This document shows positions 50,250 to 63,211 of a stretch of DNA of 64,000 nt, in pieces (positions within the stretch are counted from its first letter, which is position 1; every line of letters begins with the position of its first letter). The notes under the pieces are model-generated. The model did not search any database. It had not been told where the DNA came from and was given only the letters and a program-made list of their open reading frames with translations. A program made the translations under genes and the position numbers. This stretch comes from Bimastos eiseni (taxonomy: Eukaryota > Annelida > Clitellata > Crassiclitellata > Lumbricidae): the NCBI GenBank assembly GCA_959347315.1, contig OY365815.1:682001-746000 (forward strand), in the 5' to 3' direction.

Positions 50250-51651
50250 GCCCTGGCCAACAAACATCCATCATACATTCAGGACGCCTATGACTTCATA
50301 TACAGAATCAGAGACACTACAATAAAACCAAACTATATCTTAGTCACAGGTGATGTCACAGCATTATATACAGATATGAACGTAGATAGAACCATCACTA
50401 CTGTAAAAGAATTCTTCCGTAAAAATCCAAAAACTAACAGACCAGACGCTGAACTCTTAGAACTCCTGGAAATAGCAATGAAAACTGATGACTTCTCCTT
50501 CTGCAACAAACTCTTCCCACAAATGTTTGGGACAGCTATGAGGGAAGAACCTTTGCACGTTACTTAGCAAACATGTACCTGGTAGAATTTGACCAAAAAG
50601 CAATGGAGGCCTTCCACATTCACCCACTTGACTTCTTCCGGTTTCTTGACGATATCTCCTTCATATGACCCGGTATTGTCGAGGAGCTAAAACAATATGA
50701 GGCATTTCTAAATTCTTTAATCACTGACATTACAGTAACCTTAACATACAATGACACTGAAATATTAACTTCCTTGACACAACGACTTCTAGATACACAG
50801 TCCAGGACAGGACTACACTGCAGACGAGAGTTTATTTTAAACAGACAGACACGCACCATTTACTGCACAGCTCATCATTCCATCCCAAACACACATTCAC
50901 TGGCATTCTGAAATCCCAAATTTTAAGATTTAAGAGATTATCTTCATTTAATTTAGAACGGACTTCGACCACTCATGTAAGACACTATTTGACAGTCCGA
51001 TACACAGAGGATATATAGCAAACGACTACTAAGTGAAACTAAGTAACTCATGGACCAGACGTGAAAAGAGTCCTAAAACTAAGAACACCGTTAACAATCT
51101 CCTCCCTCCCAGTAGTCATTCCGTACAACCCACTATCTATGCGCATATTATATGAATGGAAGAAATTCTTCATGCAAGATAATAATACACTGCAGCATTA
51201 CCGCATAATACCAGCCCACTCTAGAAATAGGAACCTAAAAGCTCCACGTAAAAATAAGCCTATAAAACACACGCAAAATACTAACATAGGTTCAAACAAA
51301 TGTAACACACCTTCATGCACACAATCATGCCCATACGCAACAGTCTCCAAAACATACTCAACCACATACACACGCCGCAAGTACACCATAATCAAGCGAC
51401 TAGGCTGCCAAGGCACTAACACAATCTACCTAATAACTTGTAGCGCCTGCAACGAACAATACATAGACCACACACAAGGCAAAGTAGTAGAAGGCCTATG
51501 AGAACACATCCACAATATAACGAATCAGCATAATAACCCACTAGCAAACCACTTCAACTCAAACAACCACTCACTAGAAAATGTTACAGTTATGCCAACA
51601 GTCACTGTTGCTGCATTAGAAATGGCTCTTTTCAGGCCAACAGTAATATAA
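50250..51651 (+). pseudogene. PLE remnant, unit 32 (dimer type B)
   Basis: Segment 1 runs to 50567 (TTGCACGTTACTTAG). The Trp-to-TGA change is at 50666-50668. A 3-nt loss gives AACTAAGTAACTC near 51041. Segment 3 (51061-51501) ends at the TGA, with recognisable sequence to 51651. It is the most diverged of the B monomers that share the Trp-to-TGA change. Confidence 0.88.
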
Positions 51652-51993
51652 TAGGTAGGCTTTCTGTGGGTTATTACGCTTATTTGTTATATTGTGGATG
51701 TGTTCTAATAGGCGTTCTATTCGTCCTCATCAAACTCAGCAGCATCGGCACTGCATCGTCGTCATCATCATCCTCACCATCATCATCATCATCATCATCA
51801 TCATAATCATCATCATCATCATCATCATCATCACCACCACCCCAGCCATTACCGCCATGATCACATCCACCAGCACCATTATCATATGTATCATCAGACC
51901 TCACCCGCCATCTGTGATTCTCCCACCAACGAACTGTGCCCGTGCTCAACAATCACCTCGTGATTCGACACCTAACCCTGACCCTGACCCTAG
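51652..51993 (+). repeat. Inter-unit linker 32 (B to A)
   Basis: TCA tract at about 51755-51840 (Asp9-Tyr-Asp8). CCCAGCCATT and CTCCCACCAACG variants set it apart from linkers 28 and 30. Confidence 0.82.
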
Positions 51994-53404
51994 GCCCTGG
52001 CCAACAAACATCCATCATACATTAAGGACGCATATGACTTCATAAACAGAATCAGAGACCCCACAATAAAACCACACTATATCTTAGTCACAGGTGATGT
52101 AACAGCATTACATACAGATATGAACGTAGATAGAACCATCACTACTGTAAAAGAATTCTTCCGTAAAAATCCAAAAACCAACAGACTAGACGCTGAACTC
52201 TTAGAACTCCTGGAAATAGCAATGAAAACTGATGACTTCTCCTTCTGCAACAAACTCTTCCCACAAATGTTTGGGAAAGCTATGAGGGAAGAACCATTGC
52301 ACGTAACTTAGCAAACATGTACCTGGTAGAATTTGACCAAAAAGCAATGGAGGCCTTCCACATTCACCCACTTGACTTTTTCAGGTTTCTTGACGATATC
52401 TTCTTCATATGGCCCGGTACTGTCGAGGAGCTAAAACAATATGAGGCATTTCTAAATTCTTTAATCCCTGACATTACAGTAACCTTAACATACAATGACA
52501 CTGAAATTAACTTCCTTGACACAACGATTTCTAGATACACAGACCAGGACAGGACTACACTGCAGACGAGAGTTTATTTTAAACAGACAGACACGCACCA
52601 ATTACTGCACAGGTCATCATTCCATCCCAAACACACATTCACTGGCATTCTGAAATCCCAAATTTTAAGATTTAAGAGATTATCTTCATTTAATTTAGAA
52701 CGGACTTCGATTACTCATGTAAGACACTATTTGACAGTCCGTTACACAGAGGATATATAGCAAACGACTACTAAGGGAAACTAAGACTAACACATGGACC
52801 AGACGTGAAAAGAGTCCTAAAACTAAGAACACCGATAACAATCTCCTCCCTCCCAGTAGTCATTCCGTACAACCCACTATCTATGCGCATATTTTATGAA
52901 TGGAAGAAAATCCTCATGCAAGATAATAATACACTGCAGCATTACCGCATAATACCAGCCCACTCTAGAAATAGGAACCTAAAAGAATTACTAGCTCCAT
53001 GTAAAAATAAGCCTATAAAACCCACGCAAAATACTAACATAGGTTCAAACAAATGTAACACACCTTCATGCACACAATCATGCCCATACATAACAGTCTC
53101 CAAAACATACTCAAGCACATACACACGCCGCAAGTACACCATAATCAAGCGACTAGGCTGCCAAGGCACTAACACAATCTACCTAATAACTTGTAGCGCC
53201 TGCAACGAACAATACATAGACCACACACAAGGCAAAGTAGTAGAAGGCCTATTAGAACACATCCACAATATAACGAATCAGCATAATAACCCACTAGCAA
53301 ACCACTTCAACTCAAACAACCACTCACTAGAAAATGTTACAGTTATGCCAACAGTCACTGTTGCTGCATTAGAAATGGCTCTTTTCAGGCCAACAGTAAT
53401 ATAA
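51994..53404 (+). pseudogene. PLE remnant, unit 33 (dimer type A)
   Basis: Segment 1 runs to 52311 with motif B FGKAM (TTTGGGAAAGCT). Segment 2 is 52317-52760 (His-Arg-Ser) and segment 3 is 52805-53404 with CCATGTAAA and 199 codons. Confidence 0.89.
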
Positions 53405-53740
53405 TAGGTAGGCCTTCTGTGGGTTATTACGCTTATTTGTTATATTGTGGATGTGTCCTAATAGGCCTTCTATTCGTCCTCATCAAACTCAGCAGCATCG
53501 GCACTGCATCGTCGTCATCATCATCCTCACCATCATCATCATCATCATCATCATCATAATCATTATCATCATCATCATCACCACCACCCCAACCATTACC
53601 GCCATGATCACATCCACCAGCACCAATATCATTAGCATCATCAGACCTCACCCGCCATCTGTGATTCTCCCATCAACGAACTGTGCCCGTGCTCAACAAT
53701 CACCTCGTGACTCGACACCTAACCCTGACCCTGACCCTAG
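53405..53740 (+). repeat. Inter-unit linker 33 (A to B)
   Basis: TCA tract at about 53508-53587 with the A-to-B allele. It is the last copy of this allele in the window. Confidence 0.83.
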
Positions 53741-55153
53741 GCCCTGGCCAACAAACATCCATCATACATTCAGGACGCCTATGACTTCATATACAGAATC
53801 AGAGACACTACAATAAAACCAAACTATATCTTAGTCACAGGTGATGTCACAGCATTATATACAGATATGAACGTAGATAGAACCATCACTACTGTAAAAG
53901 AATTCTTCCGTAAAAATCCAAAAACTAACAGACCAGACGCTGAACTCTTAGAACTCCTGGAAATAGCAATGAAAACTGATGACTTCTCCTTCTGCAACAA
54001 ACTCTTCCCACAAATGTTTGGGACAGCTATGAGGGAAGAACCTTTGCGCGTTACTTAGCAAACATGTACCTGGTAGAATTTGACCAAAAAGCAATGGAGG
54101 CCTTCCACATTCACCCACTTGACTTCTTCCGGTTTCTTGACGATATCTCCTTCATATGGCCCGGTACTGTCGAGGAGCTAAAACAATATGAGGCATTTCT
54201 AAATTCTTTAATCCCTGACATTACAGTAACCTTAACATACAATGACACTGAAATATTAACTTCCTCGACACAACGATTTCTAGATACACAGACCAGGACA
54301 GGACTACACTGCAGACGAGAGTTTATTTTAAACAGACAGACACGCACCAATTACTGCACAGCTCATCATTCCATCCCAAACACACATTCACTGGCATTCT
54401 GATATCCCAAATTTTAAGATTTAAGAGATTATCTTCATTTAATTTAGAACGGACTTCGATTACTCATGTAAGACACTATTTGACAGTCCGTTACACAGAG
54501 GATATATAGCAAACGACTACTAAGGGAAACTAAGACTAACACATGGACCAGACGTGAAAAGAGTCCTAAAACTAAGAACACCGATAACAATCTCCTCCCT
54601 CCCAGTAGTCATTCCGTACAACCCACTATCTATGCGCATATTTTATGAATGGAAGAAAATCTTCATGCAAGATAATAATACACAGCAGCATCACCGCATA
54701 ATACCAGCCCTCTCTAGAAATAGGGACCTAAAAGAATTACTAGCTCAACGTAAAAATAAGCCTATAAAACGCACGCAAAATACTAACATAGGTTCAAACA
54801 AATGTAACACACCTTCATGCACACAATCATGCCCATTCGTAACAGTCTCCAAAACATTCTCAAGCACATACACACGCCGCAAGTACACCATAATCAAGCG
54901 ACAAGGCTGCCAAGGCACTAACACAATCTACCTAATAACTTGTAGCGCCTGCAACGAACAATACATAGACCACACACAAGGCAAAGTAGTAGAAGGCCTA
55001 TTAGAACACATCCACAATATAACGAATCAGCATAATAACCCACTAGCAAACCACTTCAACTCAAACAACCACTCACTAGAAAATGTTACAGTTATGCCAA
55101 CAGTCACTGTTGCTGCATTAGAAATGGCTCTTTTCAGGCCAACAGTAATATAA
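53741..55153 (+). pseudogene. PLE remnant, unit 34 (B front, diverged back)
   Basis: Segment 1 runs to 54058 and matches type B. Segment 2 (54064-54402) has Trp intact after motif C but still has the 2-nt insertion. Segment 3 (54554-55153) is a full 199 codons but carries several private changes (ACACAGCAGCATCACC, GCTCAACGT, CCATTCGTAACAG), so the B-type match ends inside this unit. Confidence 0.88.
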
Positions 55154-55313
55154 TAGGTAGGCCTTCTATGGGTTATTACGCTTATTTGTCATATTGTGGA
55201 TGTGTTCTAATAGGCCTTCTATTCGTCCTCATCAAACTCAGCAGCATCGGCACTGCTTCGTCGTCATCTTCATCCTCACAATCATCATCATCATCATCAC
55301 CACCATCATCATC

Positions 55314-55344
<31 letters not shown>

Positions 55345-55371
55345 CCACCCCAACCAACCAACTGACCCTAG
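55154..55371 (+). repeat. Inter-unit linker 34, distal part deleted
   Basis: TCA/CCA tract at about 55258-55346 with several CACCA interruptions. It then passes through CCAACCAACCAACTGACC straight to CTAGG. The conserved distal linker (over 100 bp) and most of the telomere-like string are missing. Confidence 0.83.
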
Positions 55372-56769
55372 GCCCTGGCCAACAAGCACCCATCATACAT
55401 TAAGGACGCCTATGACTTCGTAAACAGAATCAGAGACACTACAATAAAACAACACTATATCTTAGTCACAGGTGATGTCACAGCATTATATACAGATATG
55501 AACGTAGATAGAACCATCACTTCTGTAAAATAATTCTTCCGTAAAAATCCAAAAACTAACAGACCAGACGCTGAACACTTAGAACTCCTCGAAATAGCAA
55601 TGAAAACTGATGACTTCTCCTTCTGCAACAAATTCTACCCACAAATGTTTGGGACAGCTTTGGGGAAGAACCTTTGCACGTAACTTAGCAAACATGTACC
55701 TGGTAGAATTTGACCAAAAAGCAATGGAGGCCTTCCACATTCACCCACTTGACTTCTTCCGGTTTCTTGACGATATCTCCTTCATATGGCCCGGTACTGT
55801 CGAGGAGCTAAAACAATATGAGGCATTTCTAAATTCTTTTATCCCTGACATTACAGTAACCTTAACATACAATGACACTGAAATTAACTTCCTTGACACA
55901 ACGATTTCTAGATACACAGACCAGGACAGGACTACACTGCAGACGAGAGTTTATTTTAAACAGACAGACACGCACCAATTACTGCACAGCTCATCATTCC
56001 ATCCCAAACACACATTCACTGGCATTCTGAAATCCCAAATTTCAAGATTTAAGAGTTTATCTTCATTTAATTTAGAACGGACTTTGATTACTCATGTAAG
56101 ACACTATTTGACAGTCCGTTACACAGAGGATATATAGCAAACGACTACTAAGGGAAACTAAGACTAACACATGGACCAGACGTGAAAAGAGTCCTAAAAC
56201 TAAGAACACCGATAACAATCTCCTCCCTCCCAGTAGTCATTCCGTACAACCCACTATCTATGCGCATATTTTATGAATGGAAGAAAATCCTCATGCAAGA
56301 TAATAATACACTGCAGCATTACCGCATAATACCAGCCCACTCTAGAAATAGGAACCAAAAAGAATTACTGGCTCAACGTAAAAATAAGCCTATAAAACCC
56401 ACGCAATATACTAACAAAGGTTCAAACAAATGTAACACACAATCATGCCCATACATAACAGTCTCCAAAACATACTCAACCACATACACACGCCGCAAGT
56501 ACACCATAATCAAGCGACTAGGCTGCCAAGGCACTAACACAATCTACCTAATAACTTGTAGCGCCTGCAACGAACAATACATAGACCACACACAAAGCAA
56601 GGTAGTAGAAGGCCTATCAGAACACATCCACAATATAACGAATGAGCATAATAACCCACTAGCAAACCACTTCAACTCAAACAACCACTCACTAGAAAAT
56701 GTTACAGTTATGCCAACAGTCACTGTTGCTGCGTTAGAAATGGCTCTTTTCAGGCCAACAGTAATATAA
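55372..56769 (+). pseudogene. PLE remnant, unit 35
   Basis: Segment 1 has TAA at 55531-55533 in place of the Glu codon, which also destroys the EcoRI site. Motif B is followed by GGGGAAGAACC, a different length of the G/A run from most units. Segment 2 is open 55610-56137 from the shifted frame. Segment 3 (56182-56769, 195 codons) has lost 12 nt in the Cys cluster (TGTAACACACAATCATGC), removing one Cys. GCGTTAG is shared with unit 2. Confidence 0.88.
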
Positions 56770-56895
56770 TAGGTAGGCCATCTGTAAGTTATTACGCTTA
56801 TTTGTTATATTGTGGATGTGTTCTAATAGGCCTTCTATTCGTCGTCATCAAACTCAGCAGCATCGGAACTGCATCGTCGTCATCATCATCCTCAC

Positions 56896-56927
<32 letters not shown>

Positions 56928-57086
56928 CCACCACCCCAACATCACCGCCATGATCACATCCACCAGCACCATTATCATAAGCATCGTCAGACCTCACCCG
57001 CCATCTGTGAATCTCCCATCAACGAACTGTGCCCGTCCTCAACAATAACCTCGTGATTCGACACCTAACCCTGACCCAGACCCTAG
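56770..57086 (+). repeat. Inter-unit linker 35
   Basis: TCA tract at about 56873-56934, about 9 nt longer than linker 2. Otherwise it matches linker 2 including AACATCACC and the CCCAGA hexamer. Confidence 0.82.
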
Positions 57087-58490
57087 GCTCTGGCCAACAA
57101 ACATCCATCATACATTAAGGACGCCTATGACTTCATAAACAGAATCAGAGACACTACAATAAAACCACACTATATCTTAGTCACAGGTGATGTCACAGCA
57201 TTATATACAGATATGAACGTAGATAGAACCTTCACTTCTGTAAAAGAATTCTTCCGTAAAAATCCAAAAACTAACAGACTAGACGCTGAACTCTTAGAAC
57301 TCCCGGAAATAGCAATGAAAACTGATGACTTCTCCTTCTGCAACAAACTCTTCCCACAAGTGTTTGGGACAGCTATGAGGGAAGAACCTTTGCACGTAAC
57401 TTAGCAAACATGTACCTGGTAGAAGTTGACCAAAAAGCAATGGAGGCCTTCCACATTCACCCACTTGACTTCTTCCGGTTTCTTGACGATATCTCCTTCA
57501 TATGGCCTGGTACTGTCGAGGAGCTAAAACAATATGAGGCATTTCTAAACTCTTTAATCCTTGACATTACAGTAACCTTTACAAGCAATGACACTGAAAT
57601 ATTAACTTCTTTGACACAACGATTTCTAGATACACAGTCCAGGACAGGACTACACTGCAGACGAGAGTTTATTTCAAACAGACAGACACGCACCAATAAC
57701 TGCACAGCTCATCATTCCATCCCAAACACACATTCAGTGGCATTCTGAAATCCAAAATTTTAAGATTTAAGAGATTATCTTCATTTAATTTAGAACGGAC
57801 TTCGATTACTCATGTAAGACACTATTTGACAGTCCGTTACACAGAGGATATATAGCAAACGACTACTACGGGAAACTAAGACTAACACATGGACCAGACG
57901 TGAAAAGAGTCCTAAAACTAAGAACACTGATAACAATCTCCACCCTCCCAGTAGTCATTCCGTACAACTCACTATCTATGCGCATATTTTATGAATGGAA
58001 GAAAATCCTCATGCAAGATAATAATACACTGCAGCATTACCGCATAATACCAGCCTACTCTAGAAATAGGAACCTAAGAGCTCCACGTAAAAATAAGCCT
58101 ATAAAACCCACGAAAAATACTAACATAGGTTCAAACAAATGTAACACACCTTCATGCACACAATCATGCCCATACGTATCAGTCTCCAAAACATACTCAA
58201 GCACATACACACGCCGCAAGTACACCATAATCAAGCGACTAGGCTGCCAAGGCACTAACACAATCTACCTAATAACTTGTCGCGCCTGCAACGAACAATA
58301 CATAGACCACATACAAGGCAAGGTAGTAGAAGGCCTATCAGAACACATCCACAATATAACGAATGAGCATAATAACCCACTAGCAAACCACTTCAACTCA
58401 AACAACCACTCACTAGAAAATGTTACAGTTATGCCAACAGTCACTGTTGCTGCATTAGAAATGGCTCTTTTCAGGCCAACAGTAATATAA
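57087..58490 (+). pseudogene. PLE remnant, unit 36 (near-copy of unit 3)
   Basis: Segment 1 runs to 57404 (CACAAGTGTTTG, Val for Met). Segment 2 (57410-57748) has the 2-nt insertion. The boundary is GACTACTACGGG. Segment 3 (57900-58490) has 196 codons. Differences from unit 3 are few (for example CATTCAGTGG and CACTATATC). Confidence 0.89.
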
Positions 58491-58805
58491 TAGATAGACC
58501 TTCTATCGGTTATTACGCTTATTTGTGATATTGTGGATGTGTTCTAATAGGCCTTCTATTCGTCCTCATCAAACTCAGCAGCATCGGCACTGCATCGTCG
58601 TCATCATCCTCCTCACCATCATCATCATCATCATCATCATCATCACCACCACCCCAACCATTACCGCCATGATCACATCCACCAGCACCATTATCATAAG
58701 CATCATCAGACCTCACCCGCCATCTGTGATTCTCCCATCAACGAACTGTGCCCGTCCTCAACAATCACCTCGTGATTCGACACCTAACCCTGACCCTGAC
58801 CCTAG
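58491..58805 (+). repeat. Inter-unit linker 36
   Basis: TCA tract at about 58597-58651 (Asp9-Gly-Glu-Glu-Asp5). It is almost identical to linker 3, with AGACCTTCTATCGG for AGGCCTTCTATCGG. Confidence 0.82.
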
Positions 58806-59727
58806 GCCCTGGCCAACAAACATCGATCATACATTAAGGACGCCTATGACTTCATAAACAGAATCAGAGACACTACAATAAAACCACACTATTTCTTAGT
58901 CACAGGTGATGTCACAGCATTATATACAGATATGAACGTAGATAGAACCATCACTACTGTAAAAGAATTCTTCCGTAAAAATCCAAAAACTAACAGACTA
59001 GACGCTGAACTCTTAGAACTCCTCGAAATAGCAATGAAAACTGATGACCTCTCCTTCTGCAACAAACTCTTCCCACAAATGTTTGGGACAGCTATGGGGA
59101 AAAAACTTTTGCACGTAACTTAGCAAACATGTACCTGGTAGAATTTGACCAAAAAGCAATGGAGGCCTTCCGCATTCACCCACTTGACTTCTTCCGGTTT
59201 CTTGACGATATCTCCTTCATATGGCCCGGTACTGTCGAGGAGCTAAAACAATATGAGGCATTTCTAAATTCTTTAATCCTTGACATTACAGTAACCTTAA
59301 CATACAATGACACTGAAATTAACTTCCTTGACACAACGATTTCTAGATACACAGACCAGGACAGGACTACACTGCAGACGAGAGTTTATTTTAAACAGAC
59401 AGACACGCACCAATTACTGCACAGCTCATCATTCCATCGCAAACACACATTCACTGGCATTCTGAATTCCCAAATTTTAAGATTTAAGAGATTATCTTCA
59501 TTTCATTTAGAACGGACTTCGATTACTCATGTAAGACACTATTTGACAGTCCGTTACACAGAGGATATATAGCAAACGACTACTAAAAGAAACTAAGACT
59601 AACACATGGACCAGACGTGAAAAGAGTCCTAAAACTAAGACCACCGATAACAATCTCCTCCCTCCCAGTAGTCATTCCGTACAACTCACTATCTATGCGC
59701 ATATTTTATGAATGGAAGAAAATCCTC
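58806..59727 (+). pseudogene. PLE remnant, unit 37, mosaic, 3' part deleted
   Basis: Segment 1 (to 59123) and the start of segment 2 (59129-59572) match unit 4, with GGGGAAAAAACTTTTGC. The distal part (CATCGCAAAC, CTGAATTCCC, TTCATTTCATTTAG) matches unit 7. Segment 3 starts at 59617 and ends after 37 codons at the common ATCCTC|TGACCC junction. Confidence 0.88.
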
Positions 59728-59742
59728 TGACCCTGACCCTAG
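59728..59742 (+). repeat. Deletion-junction linker 37
   Basis: TGACCCTGACCCTAG only, identical to junctions 6 and 7, followed by GCCCAGGCC. Confidence 0.7.
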
Positions 59743-61154
59743 GCCCAGGCCAACAAACATCCATAATACATTAGGGACGCCCATGACCTCATAAACAGAG
59801 TCAGAGACACTACAATAAAACCACACTATATCTTAGTCACAGGTGATGTCACAGCATTATATACAGATATGAACGTAGATAGCACCATCACTTCTGTAAA
59901 AGAATTCTTCCGTAAAAATCCAAAAACACACAGACCAGACGCTGAACTCTCAGAACTCCTCGAAATAGCAATGAAAACTGATGACTTCTCCTTCTGCAAC
60001 AAACTCTTCCCACAAATGTTTGGGACAGCTATGAGGGAAGAACCTTTGCACGTCACTTAGCAAACATGTACCTGGTAGAATTTGACCAAAAAGCAATGGA
60101 GGCCTTCCACATTCACCCACTTGACTTCTTCCGGTTTCTTGACGATATCTCCTTCATATGGCCTGGTACTGTCGAGGAGCTAAAACAATATGAGGCATTT
60201 CTAAACTCTTTAATCCTTGACATTACAGTAACCTTAACATACAATGACACTGAAATATTAACTTCCTCGACACAACGATTTCTAGATACACAGACCAGGA
60301 CAGGACTACACTGCAGACGAGAGTTTATTTTAAACAGACAGACACGCACCAATTACTGCACAGCTCATCATTCCATCCCAAACACACATTCACTGGCATT
60401 CTGAATTCCCAAATTTTAAGATTTAAGAGATTATCTTCATTTCATTTAGATCGGATTCGATTACTCATGTAAGACACTATTTGACAGTCCGATACACAGA
60501 GGATATATAGCAAACGACTACTAAGGGAAACTAAGACTAACACATGGACCAGACGTGAAAAGAGTCCTAAAACTAAGAACACCGATAACAATCTCCTCCC
60601 TCCCAGTAGTCATTCCGTACAACCAACTATCTGTGCGCATATTTTATGAATGGAAGAAAATCCTCATGCAAGATAATAATACACTGCAGCATTACCGCAT
60701 AATTCCAGCCCATTCTAGAAATAGGAACCCAAAAGAATTACTAGCTCCACGTAAAAATAAGCCTATAAAACCCACGAAAAATACTAACATAGGTTCAAAC
60801 AAATGTAACACACCTTCATGCACACAATCATGCCCATACATAACAGTCTCCAAAACATACTCAAGCACATACACACGCCGCAAGTACACCATAATCAAGC
60901 GACTAGGCTGCCAAGGCACTAACACAATCTACCTAATAACTTCTAGCGCCTGCAACGAACAATACATAGACCACACACAAAGCAAGGTAGTAGAAGGCCT
61001 ATCAGAACACATCCACAATATAACGAATGAGCATAATAACCCACTAGCAAACCACTTCAACTCAAACAACCACTCACTAGAAAATGTTACAGTTATGCCA
61101 ACAGTCACTGTTGCTGCATTAGAAATGGCTCTTTTCAGGCCAACAGTAATATAA
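59743..61154 (+). pseudogene. PLE remnant, unit 38, mosaic of unit 7/8 and unit 1 types
   Basis: Segment 1 (to 60060) has the Lys-Thr-His variant of units 7 and 8. Segment 2 (60066-60404) has the 2-nt insertion. TTTAGATCGGATTCG near 60446 and segment 3 (60555-61154) match unit 1. ACTTCTAGC changes a Cys of the GIY-YIG region to Ser near 60942. Confidence 0.88.
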
Positions 61155-61463
61155 TAGATAGGCCTTCTATCGGTTATTACGCTTATTTGTGATATTGTGG
61201 ATGTGTTCTAATAGGCCTTCTATTCGTCGTCATCAAACTCAGCAGCATCGGCACTGCATCGTCGTCATCATCATCCTCACCATCATCATCATCATCACCA
61301 CCACTAACACCCCAACCATTACCGCCATGATCACATCCACCAGCACCATTATCATATGCATCATCAGACCTCACCCGCCATCTGTGATTCTCCCTTCAAC
61401 GAACTGTGCCCGTCCTCAACAATCACCTCGTGCTTCGACACCCAACCCTGACCCTGACCCTAG
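61155..61463 (+). repeat. Inter-unit linker 38
   Basis: ATAGATAGGCCTTCTATCGG spacer. TCA tract at about 61258-61310 (Asp5, the shortest run) followed by CCACTAACACC. Telomere-like string CCCAACCCTGACCCTGACCC. Confidence 0.82.
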
Positions 61464-62875
61464 GCCCTGGCCAACAAACATCCATCATACATTAAGGACG
61501 CCTATGACCTCATAAACAGAATCAGAGACACTACAATAAAACCACACTATATCTTAGTCACAGGTGATGTCACAGCATTATATACAGATATGAACGTAGA
61601 TAGAACCATCACTACTGTAAAAGAATTCTTCCGTAAAATTCCAAAAACTAACAGACCAGACGCTGAGCTCTTAGAACTCCTCGAAATAGCAATGAAAACT
61701 GATGACTTCTCCTTTTGCAACAAACTCTTCCCACAGATGTTTCGGAGAGCTATGGGGTAAGAACCTTTGCACGTAACTTAGCAAACATGTACCTGGTAGA
61801 ATTTGACCAAAAAGCAATGGAGGCCTTCCACATTCACCCACTTGACTTCTTCCGGTTTCTTGACGATATCTCCTTCATATGGCCCGGTACTGTCGAGGAG
61901 CTAAAACAATATGAGGCATTTCTAAATTCTTTAAACGCTGACATTACAGTAACCTTAACATACAATGACACTGAAATATTAACTTCCTTGACACTACGAT
62001 TTCTAGATACACTGACCCGGACAAGACTACACTGCAGACAAGAGTTTTATTTAAACAGACAGACACGCACCAGTTACTGCACAGCTCATCATTCCATCGC
62101 AAACACACATTCACTGGCATTCTGAAATCCCAAATTTTAAGATTTAAGAGATTATCTTCATTTAATTTAGAACGGACTTCGATTACTCATGTAAGACACT
62201 ATTTGACAGTCCGATACACAGAGGATATATAGCAAACGACTACTAAGGGAAACTAAGACTAACACATGGACCAGACGTGAAAAGAGTCTTAAAACTAAGA
62301 ACACCGATAACAATCTTCTCCCTCCCAGGAGTCATTCCGTACAACCCACTATCTATGCGCATATTTTATGAATGGAAGGAAATCCTCATGCAAGATAATA
62401 ATACACTGCAGCATTACCGCATAATACCAGCCTACTCTAAATATAGGAACCTAAAAGAATTACTAGCTCCACGTAAAAATAAGCTTATAAAACCCACGCA
62501 AAATACTAACATAGGTTCAAACAAATGTAACACACCTTCATGCACACAATCATGCCCATACATAACAGTCTCCAAAACATACTCAAGCACATACACACGC
62601 CGCAAGTACACCATAATCAAGCGACTAGGCTGCCAAGGCACTAACACACCCTACCTATAACTTGTAGCGCCTGCAACGAACAATACATAGACCACACACA
62701 AGGCAAAGTAGTAGAAGGCCTATTAGAACACATCCACAATATAACGAATGAGCATAATAACCCACTAGCAAACCACTTCAACTCAAACAACCACTCACTA
62801 GAAAATGTTACAGTTATGCCAACAGTCACTGTTGCTGCATTAGAAATGGCTCTTTTCAGGCCAACAGCAATATAA
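61464..62875 (+). pseudogene. PLE remnant, unit 39
   Basis: Segment 1 from ATG 61590 stops at TAA 61758-61760, with motif B changed to FRRAMG. A frame overlapping it (61715-62125) carries motif C and has the 2-nt insertion. Segment 3 (from 62277) is frame-shifted by a change at CACCCTACCTATAAC near 62648 and stops at 62660; recognisable sequence runs to 62875. It is one of the most diverged units. Confidence 0.87.
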
Positions 62876-63007
62876 TAGGTTGGCCATCTAAGGGTTATTA
62901 CGCTTATTTGTTATATTGTGGATGTGTTCTAATAGGCCTTCTATTCGTCCTCATCAAACTCAGCAGCATTGGCACTGCATCGTCGTCATCATTATCATCA
63001 TCCTCAC

Positions 63008-63042
<35 letters not shown>

Positions 63043-63211
63043 CCACCACCACCCCAACCATTACCGCCATGATCACATCCACCAGCACCATTATCATAAG
63101 CATCATCAGACCTCACCCGCCATCTGTGATTCTCTCATCAACGAACTGTGCCCATGCTCAACAATCACCTCGTGATTCGACACCTAACCCTGACCCAGAC
63201 GCTGACCTTAG
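62876..63211 (+). repeat. Inter-unit linker 39
   Basis: TCA tract at about 62979-63053 with ATTATCATC near its start (Asp11-Gly-Glu-Asp3-Asn-Asp4 on the minus strand). The telomere-like string is degraded (CCCAGACGCTGACCTTAGG). Confidence 0.82.

Larger units (their letters stand above)
41520..55153 (+). repeat. Regular A-B dimeric higher-order repeat, period about 3490 bp, four dimers
   Basis: Type A landmarks are at 41646, 45139, 48629 and 52120; type B at 43393, 46886, 50376 and 53867. Successive spacings are 3493, 3490 and 3491 bp for both series. Type A has FRTAM or FGKAM, His-Arg-Ser and CCATGTAAA. Type B has GTTACTTAG and, in three of four, the Trp-to-TGA change and loss of Glu-Leu-Leu. 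Linker microsatellite alleles follow the same alternation. Confidence 0.88.
2830..59420 (+). repeat. Long-range duplicated block: about 2.83-5.6 kb repeated at about 56.57-59.3 kb
   Basis: Landmarks 3496/57213 and 5215/58932, and segment 3 starts 4183/57900, are all exactly 53,717 bp apart. Upstream of linkers 2 and 35 the offset falls to 53,708, explained by 9 nt of TCA tract. The match starts inside segment 3 of units 2 and 35 and fades in segment 2 of units 4 and 37. The coordinates given span both copies. Confidence 0.82.
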
